This document shows positions 51,902 through 62,446 of a stretch of 64,000 nucleotides of DNA, piece by piece. The stretch is taken from positions 186,001 to 250,000 of the forward strand of contig JADJGB010000008.1 in assembly GCA_016708305.1 (NCBI GenBank), written 5' to 3'. Both the position numbers and the translations under genes were made by a program. The notes under the pieces were generated by a model. That model was given only the letters and a program-made list of their open reading frames with translations. It was not told the DNA's origin and did no database searches. Origin of the DNA: Sphingobacteriales bacterium (GTDB taxonomy: Bacteria; Bacteroidota; Bacteroidia; Chitinophagales; Chitinophagaceae). Each line of letters starts with the position of its first letter. The first letter of the stretch is position 1.

Positions 51902-52117
51902 TTACGAAAAATGTTGGCATCGGAATATGTTGGTAACTACTCCGTCTTTATGCATAATAATCAATGAAATCCGGTCGTTGTATTTGTTGCCGGCGAAGCA
52001 AAATCCTTTTTTCAGGTAATTGCGGTTTACACTGTTACAAAATCCGGGCGCTGCTTCCAGAAAAGTATCTCCCGAGTTTCTCAGTTCATTAAAAAGTGTT
52101 TCAAGCGCCTCAAAAAT
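51902..52117 (-). pseudogene. Orphan C-terminal gene fragment
   Basis: A minus-strand frame without a start codon, with coding-like sequence (IFEALETLFNELRNSGDTF, LKKGFCFAGNKYNDRISLI) and the stop TAA at 51902-51904. A stop precedes it, and no longer frame exists. I do not recognise the family. It probably is the end of a gene cut away when IS66 debris accumulated. Confidence 0.35.
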
Positions 52118-52210
52118 GTGTTTCGTTATTTAACAAAAAGTAGAGAATATTTTACCGCATTTTGCGGTGAATAACTATCCATCCGACCAACCGCATATAG
52201 TCCAATCAAA

Positions 52211-52474
52211 CTGCTGCACTGGGAAAGGGATGGTTTTTCACTTTATTACAAACGACTTGAAAAAGGCACTTTCACGCCGCCTGTTCCCGCAGAGGACGGC
52301 AGTATATTATGGCCTGAGTTAGTACTGATGTTAGAGGGGATCAAGGCAGAAAAAATAGTGAGAAAACCCAGATATTGCGTACCTGAAAAAGATAGGATTT
52401 TATTAAGAAATAAGGCAGTAAATACAGCCATGATTATTTGCAGGGCAAACGCATCTAAAATACTAAGGGAATAG
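52211..52474 (+). pseudogene. IS66-family TnpB fragment
   Basis: The frame reads LLHWERDGFSLYYKRLEKG, typical of the IS66 accessory protein TnpB, then ILWPELVLMLEGIKAEKIVRK and an unrelated-looking tail to TAG at 52472-52474. The N-terminal half is missing. Confidence 0.7.
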
Positions 52475-52508
52475 GAAAAAAGTTGCAATTTGGGGAGTCA
52501 GATTCATC

Positions 52509-53222
52509 CTAAGATAAAATCGTGTTATTTGACTACCAAACCGGTCGTAGCACAGATGCCGCATTGAATATACTGGATGGCTTTTAAAGGCTGCCTGCAA
52601 GACAGACGGCTATGGTGCATATAATCGTATAGGTGCCGATAAGGATATCACCCATCCGAACTGTTGGGCACATGCCAAAAGGGAATTTGAGAAAGCATTG
52701 TCCAACGATAGGCAAAGAGCAGAAAAAGCATTGGTATTTATCCAAAAGCTGTACAAGGTAGAGCATGAGGCCAGAGAAAGAAAACTGGATGCGGCACAGC
52801 GCAAAGAACTGCGGTTGGATGAATCGCTGCCGGTGATCAACGAATTTGCAAAATGGATGACAGAGGAGGTGAAGCAGTTTACTGTTTTACCCAAAAGCCC
52901 GATAGGCAAAGCATTCGCCTATAGTCTGAATCGTTGGGATGAATTAAGCGCCTATCTCTATGATGGAATCCTGGAGATAGACAACAATCTGGCAGAAAAT
53001 GCTATTCGTCCCATAGCGCTGGGCAGAAAGAACTATTTGTTTGCCGGCAGTCATGATGCTGCAAAGCGGGCTGCCTGTATCTACTCATTCTTTGCCATCT
53101 GCAAGAAGCATGATGTCAATCCGTACGAATGGCTAAAATATGTATTTGAGAATCTAATGGATACCAGGGTAACAGAGCCGGAAAAATTATATCCCCAGAA
53201 TTATAAAGAGACTATCACATAA
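52509..53222 (+). pseudogene. IS66-family transposase (TnpC) C-terminal remnant
   Basis: Begins VLFDYQTGRSTDAALNILDGF in one frame, then after two shifts continues TDGYGAYNRIG, HPNCWAHAKREFEKAL and, near the end, LEIDNNLAENAIRPIALGRKN. The last part (52698-53222) is open and ends in the IS66 C-terminal element (YSFFAICKKHDVNPYEWL). The N-terminal DNA-binding half and the space between TnpB and TnpC are deleted. The element is dead. Confidence 0.82.
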
Positions 53223-53257
53223 TAGACCGGTACTCTATCTCCTATTTTTTGGATAGC

Positions 53258-53613
53258 TCAATGTTGTATTTGGTCGGGTGGATACAGAATAATTCTGTTA
53301 GGAGAACTCTTTTTCCGGGCGCTTTGTAATTGGGTTTTACGCTTACGAAGTTTTCTTTTTGCCGAATCAGCAGCTTTCAAAATGGCATCCTCAAAAATCG
53401 AAGAGGTAGATTTCACGTAAGCATCCTTTCCCGGCACCCTGATGTTTAAAATACAGTTCACCACCTCTTTCTGGCCTTTTACCTCCATGTCAAGCGTTAC
53501 TTCCACCTCCAGAATATCGGCAAAATAAAGATCCAATATCCTAATTTTTCTTTTGCAAAATTTTTTAAAGAGGGGCTCAATTTAAATCCAGTTGATTCTA
53601 CTCTGAATTTCAT
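53258..53613 (-). CDS. HPF/RaiA-family ribosome hibernation factor (frame broken once)
   Basis: The ATG at 53613 gives MKFRVESTGFKLSPSLKNFAKEKLGY. One added T near 53535 joins it to LDLYFADILEVEVTLDMEVKG and the rest, ~118 aa in all. The VNCILNIRVPGKDAYVKSTS strand and the basic helix AADSAKRKLRKRK are typical of short HPF/RaiA proteins, which bind the 30S decoding region and stall or dimerise ribosomes in stationary phase. It lies immediately upstream of the debris from IS66 and 4 nt downstream of the catalase stop on the same strand. Confidence 0.72.
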
Positions 53614-53617
53614 ATAA

Positions 53618-55084
53618 TTAAAGATTTAAAGTATTGATCTCAATGCCCAAAGCATTGGCAACCCCTGTACCATAAGCAGGATCGGCTTTATAGCAATTGC
53701 CAATATGCCTTTCCTGAATAAACCTTTCTGCGCCGCCTACTTCGGCCGCTGTGTTTTTAAATAATACTTTTTTTTGCTCATCATTCATCAAACGGAAAAG
53801 ATTGCCCGGCTGGGTGTAGTAATCATCATCATCTTCCCTAAAGTCATAATGATAGGCATCACCTTCTAATGAAAGCGGCGGCTCTGCATGTTGTTTTTGC
53901 TCTTCCCACTGTCCATAACTGTTGGGGAAATAATGAAGTGTGCTCCCTTCATTACCATCTACCCGCATAGCGCCATCACGAGACGGATTATGAAACGGGC
54001 ATTGCGGTTTGTTTACCGGTATTTGATAGTGATTCACACCTAATCTGTAGCGCTGGGCATCCCCATAAGAAAATAGCCTTGCCTGCAACATTCTGTCTGG
54101 CGAAAACCCAATACCAGGAACCACATTTGCAGGGTTAAAGGCAGCTTGTTCCACATCTGCAAAATAGTTTTCAGGGTTTTTATTCAGTTCCAGCACACCC
54201 ACATCTATCACCGGATAATCGCCATGCGGCCATACCTTGGTGAGGTCAAAAGGATTAAAAGCGCAATTCCTTGCCTGTTCTTCCGTCATTACCTGTATTT
54301 TCAATTTCCACTTTGGGAAATCTCCTTTTTCGATTGCATTGTACAAATCCCGCTGATGGCTTTCTCTGTCTTTCCCTATGATTGCAGCAGCTTCTTCATT
54401 ACTTAGGGTTTCAATTCCCTGCTCGGTTTTAAAATGAAATTTTACCCAAATTCTTTCATTACCGGCATTAATCAAACTAAAGGTATGGCTTCCAAAGCCG
54501 TGCATGTGCCGGTAAGATTTAGGAATACCTCTTTCACTCATGGTAATAGTGATTTGATGCAATGCTTCGGGTAGCAAAGTCCAGAAATCCCAATTGTGAT
54601 TGGGGCATCTCAGGTTTGTTCTCGGGTCGCGTTTTACTGCCTTGTTTAAATCAGGAAATCGGTAAGGATCTCTGAGAAAGAAAACGGGTGTATTATTACC
54701 GGTCAGGTCCCAATTACCTTCTTCGGTGTAAAACTTAATGGCAAAGCCACGTATATCCCGCTCTGCATCGGCAGCGCCTCGCTCTCCTGCAACTGTTGAA
54801 AACCTGACAAAGACATTGGTTTCTTTACCAACATCAGAGAAGATTTTCGCTTTTGTGTATTGGGTAATATCGTGGGTAACTGTAAATTTCCCAAAAGCGC
54901 CTGAGCCTTTGGCATGCATCCTTCTTTCGGGGATTACCTCTCTGTCAAAATGAGCTAATTTTTCTAAAAACCAAAAATCTTCTAAGAGCATCGGGCCTCT
55001 TTTCCCTGCTGTTTTCACGTTTTGATTTTCGGAAATCGGTCTCCCTGAAACCGAAAAAAGTTTCTTTTTTTCCTGATTAGGCAT
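53618..55084 (-). CDS. katA: Catalase (clade 3, heme)
   Basis: A 488-aa monofunctional catalase that dismutates hydrogen peroxide. The distal His is H57 in ERRMHAKGSGAFG, the distal Asn is in LTGNNTPVFFLRDP, and the proximal heme Tyr is in RLFSYGDAQRYRLG. The PNHNWDFWTLLPEALHQ segment is also present. The ATG at 55084 starts MPNQEKKKLFSVSG, standard for small-subunit catalases. With dps at 13625 it forms part of the peroxide defence seen in this window. The HPF-like gene follows 4 nt downstream. Confidence 0.95.
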   Translation of the reverse strand: MPNQEKKKLFSVSGRPISENQNVKTAGKRGPMLLEDFWFLEKLAHFDREVIPERRMHAKGSGAFGKFTVTHDITQYTKAKIFSDVGKETNVFVRFSTVAGERGAADAERDIRGFAIKFYTEEGNWDLTGNNTPVFFLRDPYRFPDLNKAVKRDPRTNLRCPNHNWDFWTLLPEALHQITITMSERGIPKSYRHMHGFGSHTFSLINAGNERIWVKFHFKTEQGIETLSNEEAAAIIGKDRESHQRDLYNAIEKGDFPKWKLKIQVMTEEQARNCAFNPFDLTKVWPHGDYPVIDVGVLELNKNPENYFADVEQAAFNPANVVPGIGFSPDRMLQARLFSYGDAQRYRLGVNHYQIPVNKPQCPFHNPSRDGAMRVDGNEGSTLHYFPNSYGQWEEQKQHAEPPLSLEGDAYHYDFREDDDDYYTQPGNLFRLMNDEQKKVLFKNTAAEVGGAERFIQERHIGNCYKADPAYGTGVANALGIEINTLNL

Positions 55085-55406
55085 GTTTATGAATATTTTC
55101 TTGAAAGATACCTAAAAAATCTAAGATTAGGTTATTAATCAGGCATTTGTTTGTAAATATGTCTTTAAAAATAAATGTGAAAAAAGTAGTGTAAATCAAA
55201 AAGCGCTCTTGAATTATCATTGTACATCAACAGGTCGGGAGTTTTTGTAGCTTTTTAACCAAAAGAAAAGAAATTATACTATTTTAATTTTTTCCGCTTT
55301 CGTGTCTTTTTATTAGTCAATATATAAATTTCAAAAGAAACTATAAAAAATGTTAAATAAATATATAAATATTGTATTTTGCTTCAATAAGTTAAATTTA
55401 TTCTAA
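55085..55406. other. Divergent spacer between catalase and second SusC gene
   Basis: 322 nt, AT-rich, no gene. It must contain the promoters of katA (minus) and the second SusC gene (plus). Near 55376 a TATTTTG is one base short of the TAnnTTTG consensus. Confidence 0.45.
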
Positions 55407-58376
55407 ATGAGAAAAGCATTTTTATTAATACTATTCATTTTACCAATGATAGTATGGTCGCAAAACAAAAAGGTTTCAGGAACCGTAACATCACCAGAAG
55501 GACAACCCTTAGGACAAGTTTCTGTTCTGGCAAAAGGAACCAATATTGGAACAAGTACCAATGATAACGGGCAGTTTAGCCTTGTGGTTCCTGAAAATAC
55601 ACGTCTGATTGAGTTTTCGCTGATTGGGTACGCCACCTTGGAACTCGCTCCTGGCGAAAACATGACTGTGGCATTAACTTCAAAAGGCGCAAATAATCTG
55701 GAGGAAGTGGTTGTGATAGGTTATGGCACACGTATTAAAAAAGATTTAACAACGTCGATAGCCAAGGTAACTGCCAAAGAGTTTGAAAATCAGCCAATCA
55801 CTACCTTTGAACAAGCACTTCAGGGACGCGCTCCAGGGGTATTTATTAATGCAGGAAGTGGTAAGCTGGGGCAGGGTTTAAAAATAAGGGTACGCGGTAT
55901 TTCCTCTATCTCTGCAAATCAACAACCATTTATAGTCATTGATGGAGTACCCGTTGTAAATCAGGCGATGAGTAGTGCAAGCGAGCCTGATAATCCTTTG
56001 GCTTCAATAAATCCTGATGATATTGAAAGCATCGAAATTCTTAAAGATGCCTCCTCATCGGCCATGTATGGGGCAAGGGCGTCAAATGGCGTAATGTTGA
56101 TTACCACTAAAAGCGGAAAGCAAGGAAAAACAAAAGTAAGTTTTGGAATTAATAACGGATGGAGCAAACCCACCCGAATCGCTAAATTCCTTGATGCCGA
56201 CCAATATCGGGAATTATTTTCTGAAGCGGCAAAAAATTCAAGTTATGGCCCTTTTGATGTTGCAGAAGATTTTGAAGCCGAAACAGGAACCACAGACTGG
56301 AATAGCAAAAACAATACCAATTGGGCCGGAGCAGCTTTTCAAAATGGGTATGTAAAACAATATAACGCCTCTCTTTCGGGTGGTGATGCACGCACCCGGT
56401 TTTTATTCAGCGGCGGGTACGATGATACCAAAGGGATTATTGTGGGAAACCGTTTAGACAGGGTTTTTGGCAGATTGAATTTGGACCATAACATTAATAA
56501 ATTTTTTAAAGTGGGTACAAACATTTCACTCAACAAAACAAAGAACTACAGATTGACCAGCGATAATGCCTTTAGCAACCCTGTGCAATTGAACGCATTG
56601 CCTCCCATACAACCAATGTATGATGCGGCAACCGGTCTATTGAACAGAAATACCATGTATTATAACAATTTGATAGAACTTGAAGGCAATAATCGAAACC
56701 TGAACAATATTTATAAAACCACAAGTAATGCTTTTATAGAGGTTTCTCTTTTACCAAATTTAAAGTTTAAAACACTGAACGGTATTGACTGGACTAATTT
56801 GCAGGAAACACAATTTTTAGGAAGACGTACAGAAGATGGTTCTCCTGGAGGTTATAGCTACGAAAGGCAATACACCAATTCCATTTTCACAACTACCAAC
56901 ACATTTACATGGAATAAAACACTACCCAACGTTGATGTTGACGGTTTATCGGGGATTGAATATCAAGATGGAAAATTTTCTGGTACCAGCGTGGAGGGCA
57001 AGGCATTCCCAAGTGATAAATTTACCAGAATTGCCAGCGCAGCTATCATATCTGGTGGTTCCTCTACCTCAACCCAATATAGGTTTTTATCCTACTTCGC
57101 AAGAGGTAATTTTAAATTTTATGACAGATATTTACTAACTTTAAGCGTTAGGGCAGATGGCTCTTCAAGGTTTAGCCAAAACAAACCTTATGGTATTTTT
57201 CCAGCCCTATCCGCTGGATGGGTAATCAGTGAAGAAGGATTTTTGAAAAACAGCAACGCAATCAGTTTTTTGAAATTGAGAGCCAGCTATGGAAAAACAG
57301 GGAATGCCGAAATAGGCAACTTCAGCTCCAGAACACTTTTCGTAAGTCAGGCCTATGCCAATATTGCAGGAATTGTAGCCTCTCAAATAGGGGATCCAAA
57401 TCTAAGCTGGGAAAAAACAGACCAGTATGACGTGGGTCTTGATTTTGGATTTCTTAATAACCGGATAACAGGAGAGGTGGACTATTTCTTTAAAAACACA
57501 AAAGACCTGCTTTTGGATGTACCGCTACCTTCGGTTAATGGTTTTACTACCATAACTAAAAATGTAGGAGATATGGAAAACAGAGGCGTAGAATTTTTGA
57601 TTGCGGCAGATGTAATAAGATCTTCCGATTTTAATTGGAATACATCTTTTAATATTTCCACATATAGAAATAAAGTAACCCGATTAATTGCACCCATTCA
57701 GCCAACAGCACGTTACCTCAGCAGATTGGCAGTAGGCGAGCCTTACGGACAGTTTTACGGCAGACAATTTTTGGGCGCCGACCCTCAAAACGGAGATGCT
57801 CTTTATATGATGAAAGACGGATCCTCAACTAATGATTGGTCAGAAGCTGCGGATACCATTGTAGGGAACCCAAATCCAGACTATTTCGGTGGCTGGACTA
57901 ACAAATTCACTTACAAAGGAATTGATTTAGATATCTTGCTTCAGTTTGTGAAGGGAGGCGATATATACAATATGGCAGGCCTCTTCCAGTCTGTTAATGG
58001 GGATTATTATGATAACCAAACGGTTGACCAAATGAATTACTGGAAAAAACCGGGTGATGTAACTATGGTGCCCCAACCTCGAATGTATGATGGAAATGGA
58101 ACGGATAAAAGTAGTCGTTGGATACAAGATGGTTCTTATACGAGGCTTAAGGCCATCACTCTAAGCTACAATATACCTTATTCTGTGCTGAAAAAGGTTA
58201 AAATAGAAGATGTGAAGATTTTTATTTCGGGGCAAAACCTGATGACTTGGACAAAATACAAAGGCTATGATCCTGAAGTGAGTACACAATATGTATCTGA
58301 TTTAAACCTGAACCATGATTTTTATACACCACCATTAGCCAAAACATTAGTTATTGGATTAAACATTGGGTTATAA
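55407..58376 (+). CDS. SusC/RagA-family TonB-dependent outer-membrane transporter (second)
   Basis: Intact 989-aa porin. The signal peptide ends IVWSQ at ~residue 19. Next come a carboxypeptidase-like regulatory domain (VSGTVTSPEGQPLGQVSVL), the SusC motif LEEVVVIGYGTRIKKDLTTSI, and the plug with FIVIDGVPVVN and EILKDASSSAMYGARASNGVMLITTKSG. The barrel ends in KTLVIGLNIGL. It imports an unknown ligand with the SusD partner 32 nt downstream. Confidence 0.93.
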   Translation: MRKAFLLILFILPMIVWSQNKKVSGTVTSPEGQPLGQVSVLAKGTNIGTSTNDNGQFSLVVPENTRLIEFSLIGYATLELAPGENMTVALTSKGANNLEEVVVIGYGTRIKKDLTTSIAKVTAKEFENQPITTFEQALQGRAPGVFINAGSGKLGQGLKIRVRGISSISANQQPFIVIDGVPVVNQAMSSASEPDNPLASINPDDIESIEILKDASSSAMYGARASNGVMLITTKSGKQGKTKVSFGINNGWSKPTRIAKFLDADQYRELFSEAAKNSSYGPFDVAEDFEAETGTTDWNSKNNTNWAGAAFQNGYVKQYNASLSGGDARTRFLFSGGYDDTKGIIVGNRLDRVFGRLNLDHNINKFFKVGTNISLNKTKNYRLTSDNAFSNPVQLNALPPIQPMYDAATGLLNRNTMYYNNLIELEGNNRNLNNIYKTTSNAFIEVSLLPNLKFKTLNGIDWTNLQETQFLGRRTEDGSPGGYSYERQYTNSIFTTTNTFTWNKTLPNVDVDGLSGIEYQDGKFSGTSVEGKAFPSDKFTRIASAAIISGGSSTSTQYRFLSYFARGNFKFYDRYLLTLSVRADGSSRFSQNKPYGIFPALSAGWVISEEGFLKNSNAISFLKLRASYGKTGNAEIGNFSSRTLFVSQAYANIAGIVASQIGDPNLSWEKTDQYDVGLDFGFLNNRITGEVDYFFKNTKDLLLDVPLPSVNGFTTITKNVGDMENRGVEFLIAADVIRSSDFNWNTSFNISTYRNKVTRLIAPIQPTARYLSRLAVGEPYGQFYGRQFLGADPQNGDALYMMKDGSSTNDWSEAADTIVGNPNPDYFGGWTNKFTYKGIDLDILLQFVKGGDIYNMAGLFQSVNGDYYDNQTVDQMNYWKKPGDVTMVPQPRMYDGNGTDKSSRWIQDGSYTRLKAITLSYNIPYSVLKKVKIEDVKIFISGQNLMTWTKYKGYDPEVSTQYVSDLNLNHDFYTPPLAKTLVIGLNIGL

Positions 58377-58408
58377 AAATCAATATGAAAAAATAAAAAA
58401 ATACTATT

Positions 58409-59783
58409 ATGAAATATTTAAATATAACTTGTTTATTTGCAATCCTTTTGTTTTCAGGATCTTGCAAAAAAATCCTTCAATTAAACCCTGAGCAGGCAAT
58501 TGATGGTGCCACTGCCATCGAAAATGACGGTGATGTGGAATCGCTCACTATAGGAGCCTACTCCATTATGGGCGAGGGCGCACTTTACGGAACGAACCTG
58601 TTTATGCTGCCTGACCTGCTTGCCAAAGACGGCTATTGTTCCTGGCGTGGAACCTTTTCCAGCTTCAGGCAAATAGCTAATAAAAGTATGACAGCAGATA
58701 ATGCCGATGTTATTAGAACCTGGACAAGAGCCTATTCTGCTATCAATAATGCTAATATTATTATTTCTAATTTGGATAAAATAAAAGATGCCGACTTAAA
58801 GAAAACACTTGATGGCGAAGCGCATTTCATCAGAGGTATTTTATTGTTTGAACTGGTAAGGCTTTATGCCCTACCCTGGGATCCTGCAGGTTCCAACTCA
58901 CAATCAGGCGTAGTAATTAGAACAACGCCTACTTTAACAGAAGATGAAGCGTTTAAGAAAACACCTCGTGCCTCAGTAGCAGATGTTTATACTCAAGTGA
59001 TAAACGACCTGAAAGATGCTGTGGCGAAAATGCCTGAAAGCAATGGCACAAGGGCTACCAAATTTACAGCTTTGGCCTTTTTAAGCAGGGTTTATTTGCA
59101 ACAGTCTAATTTTTCTGCAGCACGTGATGCCGCCAACCAGGTGATTAGTAGCGGGTTGTACAAAATGAATGCTGCTGTGGGAGCTGTATTCTCTAATAAA
59201 AATACAGCAGAATCAATCTGGGAAATTCAGCAAAACGATCAAAACAATGCCGGAACTGCAAATGATGGAATGGCCACATTTTATTCAAGCTTTGATGGCA
59301 TTGGCCGTGCAGACGTAAGGATGGATGAGGACTTTGTGGACAGCTACGAAGAAGGAGACTTACGAGCCTCGGAATGGTATTATATAGGTACAGGTAAAAG
59401 ACCCAGGAAATTTGTATTGTAAAAAATGGTCTTCTTATTCTCAAAACCTGCCAGTAATAAGAATTGCAGAAATGTTTCTCATACGTGCCGAGTGCAACAA
59501 AAGATTAGGCACAACAATTGGCGATACTCCTGAAAATGATCTGGCTCAAATAGGAAATGGAGTACGTACCGGTATAGCCCCTATTGTAAATCCCACTATT
59601 GATGATATTTTAAACCAAAGGTTTCATGAGTTTGCATTTGAAGGCCTTCGTATTCACGATTTAAGAAGGCTAAAAATGGCTACCGGAGATTACTCATGGA
59701 ATGATGGCGAACTGGTTTTCCCCATCCCTCAGAGAGATGTGGATGCTTCAGGTGGTATAATTAAACAGAATCCTGGTTATTAA
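58409..59783 (+). CDS. SusD/RagB-like outer-membrane lipoprotein (second; frame broken once)
   Basis: The lipoprotein signal ends LFSGSC (Cys about 19). The SusD fold follows, with TPR helices (EAHFIRGILLFELVRLYALPW, FTALAFLSRVYLQQSNFSAARD) and the C-terminal NLPVIRIAEMFLIRAECN, NQRFHEFAFEGLRIHDLRRL. The frame shifts near 59411: removing one G gives KFYCKKWSSYSQNLPV. Total ~458 aa. A terminator follows. Confidence 0.9.
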
Positions 59784-59811
59784 TTTAATAGAGTTTCCAA
59801 GAAGAGTGAAC

Positions 59812-59850
59812 TAAAAGCGGGGACTTAAAGCACTCCCGCTTTTAATTTTT
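59812..59850 (+). terminator. Rho-independent terminator after second SusD gene
   Basis: The stem TAAAAGCGGG (59812-59821) / CCCGCTTTTA (59835-59844) is perfect, with a 13-nt loop, followed by ATTTTTC. Confidence 0.75.
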
Positions 59851-59878
59851 CTTTATCTTTCCTCACAAATTATATACA

Positions 59879-62398
59879 TTGAAAAAGTTAGTTATATTCG
59901 TTTTTATTATTATTTCAACAGTCCTTCTCTCATCGGCACAACTGCAGTCGCCCGAACAGTTTCTGGGCTACAAAATAGGAACCAAATACACTAATCATCA
60001 TCAACTCGTAGCATATTTTAAGCATGTGGCAAAAGAAATACCTCAAAATATGAAACTGACACAATATGGGGTAACTAATGAAGGAAGACCGCTTTATCTG
60101 GCTTATGTGTCCACTGCAGAAAACATTGGTAACCTTGAAAATATTCGTATCAACAACCTTCGTTTAGCGCGCCAAAACAATGATAACATTGCCGGCAACA
60201 CCGCCACACCCGTCCTTGTGTGGTTGAGCTATAATGTACATGGCAACGAAACTTCCTCCACCGAAGCCTCCATGCTTACACTTTACTCACTAATTGACCC
60301 AAACAATGCGCAAACCAAACAATGGCTGCAAAATACTGTAGTAATCATTGACCCCTGCCTCAACCCCGATGGTAGGGAGCGGTATGTAAACTGGTACAAA
60401 TCGGTAATTGGCAGAGAATATAATCCGGTTCCATATTCCAGAGAACATCTGGAGCCATGGCCTGGCGGCAGAAGCAATCATTACTACTTTGACCTAAACC
60501 GCGACTGGGCATGGCAAACCCAAATAGAAAGCCGCCAAAGAATGAAACAATACAATCAATGGTTGCCACAGGTGCATGTGGACTTTCATGAACAAAGCTA
60601 TAACCAACCTTACTATTTTGCGCCTGCCGCAGAACCCTACCACGAAGTGATTACCAAATGGCAGCGCGACTTTCAAAAAACCATTGGCAGAAACCATGCC
60701 CGATATTTTGATAAGAACGGATGGCTTTATTTTACAGGAGAACGATTTGATTTGTTTTACCCGTCTTATGGAGATACTTACCCGATTTACAACGGCAGCA
60801 TCGGCATGACTTACGAGCAAGGTGGCATCAGGGCCGGATTGAGTGTAATCACTGCCGAGGGCGATACTTTAACGTTGGTTGACAGAGCGCTTCACCATTT
60901 TACCACATCACTGAGCACTATCGAAACCTCCTCAAAAAACGCTGCTGAATTAGTAAATGAGTTTAAAAAATATTTTGCAACTGATAATTCAGGCCAATTT
61001 AAATCTTACATCATAAAGAACAAACCTGAAGACAGAGAAAGAATTAACGCTTTATTGCAGTTTTTTAATAACAACAATATTGAATACGGCCGTGCTACAG
61101 GCAGTGGAAGTGGTTATGATTATCATACTGGAAAAAATGCTTCTTTCAATATTTTAAACGACGACATTGTAGTAAGCAGCACGCAACCCAAAGGCTCTTT
61201 CGTCAGAGTGCTTTTTGACCCAAATCCAAAGCTTAGCGATTCCGTAACTTACGATATCACATCCTGGGCTTTACCCTATGTGTTTGGAATTCAGGCATTT
61301 GCAAGCAAACAAACCTTTCCCCTAAATGACAAAAGACTTACATTACCTGCTATTCAAAATCAGCTTTCTGATGCTTATGGCTATGTAATCAAATGGCAGG
61401 GCGTGCAGTCTGCGAAAACTATAGCACAACTGCTGAAGCAAGGCATCAGGCTTCGCCATGCCGAAGCGCCATTCATCATAGAAACACAATCTTTTCCGGC
61501 CGGGTCGGCAATTATTCTTAAAAACGGAAATGAAAAGTTTGGGACACAACTTCCGACCATCCTCTCAGGAATATGTAATAAAAATAATGTTGAAGTGGCT
61601 GCCGTTAATACCGGAATGGTGGATAAGGGCTTCGATTTCGGCAGCACAGGAGTGCATCTTACAAAAGCGCCACGGGTAGTATTGCTATCGGGCAAAGGCA
61701 CTTCATCGCTTTCGGTGGGCGATATCTGGCACTTTATGGATCAGGAATTGCAATATCCTGTAACACTTGTGGATGCAGACAATGCAGAAAGTATTGATTG
61801 GGATAAAACAGATGTTTTGATAATGCCTGACGGTTTTTATAATTTTCTTTCCTTTGCCATCGGCGAAAAAATAGCAGCATGGGTAAGAGCAGGCGGAAAA
61901 ATCATAGCTTTCGAAGGCGCGTCTGTGCAGTTGAGTAAACAAAAATGGAGCACCGTGAAACTCAAATCTTCTGAAGAAGGTGATTCCCTAATCAATAAAA
62001 AAGACCCATATTCCGCATTAAAAAACTTTGACAACCGCGAAAGAGATCAGATTCCTAAAATGGCTGTCGGGTCTGTAATAAAAGTAGATGTTGACAACAC
62101 CCACCCACTCATGTTTGGATACCCTAAATATTATTACAGTTTGTTGCTGAATAACGATTTGTTTGACTTTATACAGGATGGCGGCTGGAATGTAGGCGTA
62201 ATCAAAAAGGAAAGTCAGCTATCAGGTTTTGTGGGATACAAGTTAAAACCAAAACTGAAAGACGGATTGATTTTTGGCGTACAGGATTATGGTAAAGGTT
62301 CGGTAGTGTATCTTACTGAAAATGTATTGTTCCGCAATTTTTGGCAAAACGGAAAACTGATGTTTTGCAATGTGTTGTTTTTGGTAGGGCAAAGGTAA
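59879..62398 (+). CDS. M14-family zinc carboxypeptidase-like metallopeptidase, exported
   Basis: An 839-aa protein with a signal peptide (residues 1-20, ending LLSSA), starting at TTG 59879. Zinc ligands of M14 are in NVHGNETSSTEA (H-x-x-E) and VHVDFHEQ (His). The substrate-binding NPDGRERY and DLNRDWAW are present, and the catalytic Glu is probably in IGMTYEQGG. The ~450 C-terminal residues include a glutamine-amidotransferase-like segment (VLIMPDGFYNFLS). It should act on peptides or glycopeptides in the periplasm. It follows the second SusC/SusD pair but is separated from it by a terminator. Confidence 0.87.
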   Translation: MKKLVIFVFIIISTVLLSSAQLQSPEQFLGYKIGTKYTNHHQLVAYFKHVAKEIPQNMKLTQYGVTNEGRPLYLAYVSTAENIGNLENIRINNLRLARQNNDNIAGNTATPVLVWLSYNVHGNETSSTEASMLTLYSLIDPNNAQTKQWLQNTVVIIDPCLNPDGRERYVNWYKSVIGREYNPVPYSREHLEPWPGGRSNHYYFDLNRDWAWQTQIESRQRMKQYNQWLPQVHVDFHEQSYNQPYYFAPAAEPYHEVITKWQRDFQKTIGRNHARYFDKNGWLYFTGERFDLFYPSYGDTYPIYNGSIGMTYEQGGIRAGLSVITAEGDTLTLVDRALHHFTTSLSTIETSSKNAAELVNEFKKYFATDNSGQFKSYIIKNKPEDRERINALLQFFNNNNIEYGRATGSGSGYDYHTGKNASFNILNDDIVVSSTQPKGSFVRVLFDPNPKLSDSVTYDITSWALPYVFGIQAFASKQTFPLNDKRLTLPAIQNQLSDAYGYVIKWQGVQSAKTIAQLLKQGIRLRHAEAPFIIETQSFPAGSAIILKNGNEKFGTQLPTILSGICNKNNVEVAAVNTGMVDKGFDFGSTGVHLTKAPRVVLLSGKGTSSLSVGDIWHFMDQELQYPVTLVDADNAESIDWDKTDVLIMPDGFYNFLSFAIGEKIAAWVRAGGKIIAFEGASVQLSKQKWSTVKLKSSEEGDSLINKKDPYSALKNFDNRERDQIPKMAVGSVIKVDVDNTHPLMFGYPKYYYSLLLNNDLFDFIQDGGWNVGVIKKESQLSGFVGYKLKPKLKDGLIFGVQDYGKGSVVYLTENVLFRNFWQNGKLMFCNVLFLVGQR

Positions 62399-62430
62399 AA
62401 ACCACACCCGTTGAAGGTGTGGTTTAAAAT
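62399..62430. terminator. Bidirectional-looking terminator between M14 and YtxH-like genes
   Basis: The stem AAACCACACC (62399-62408) / GGTGTGGTTT (62416-62425) with a 7-nt loop is followed by AAAATTTTT. The two flanking genes are convergent. Confidence 0.75.
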
Positions 62431-62446
62431 TTTTGAGCGTTTTTAA

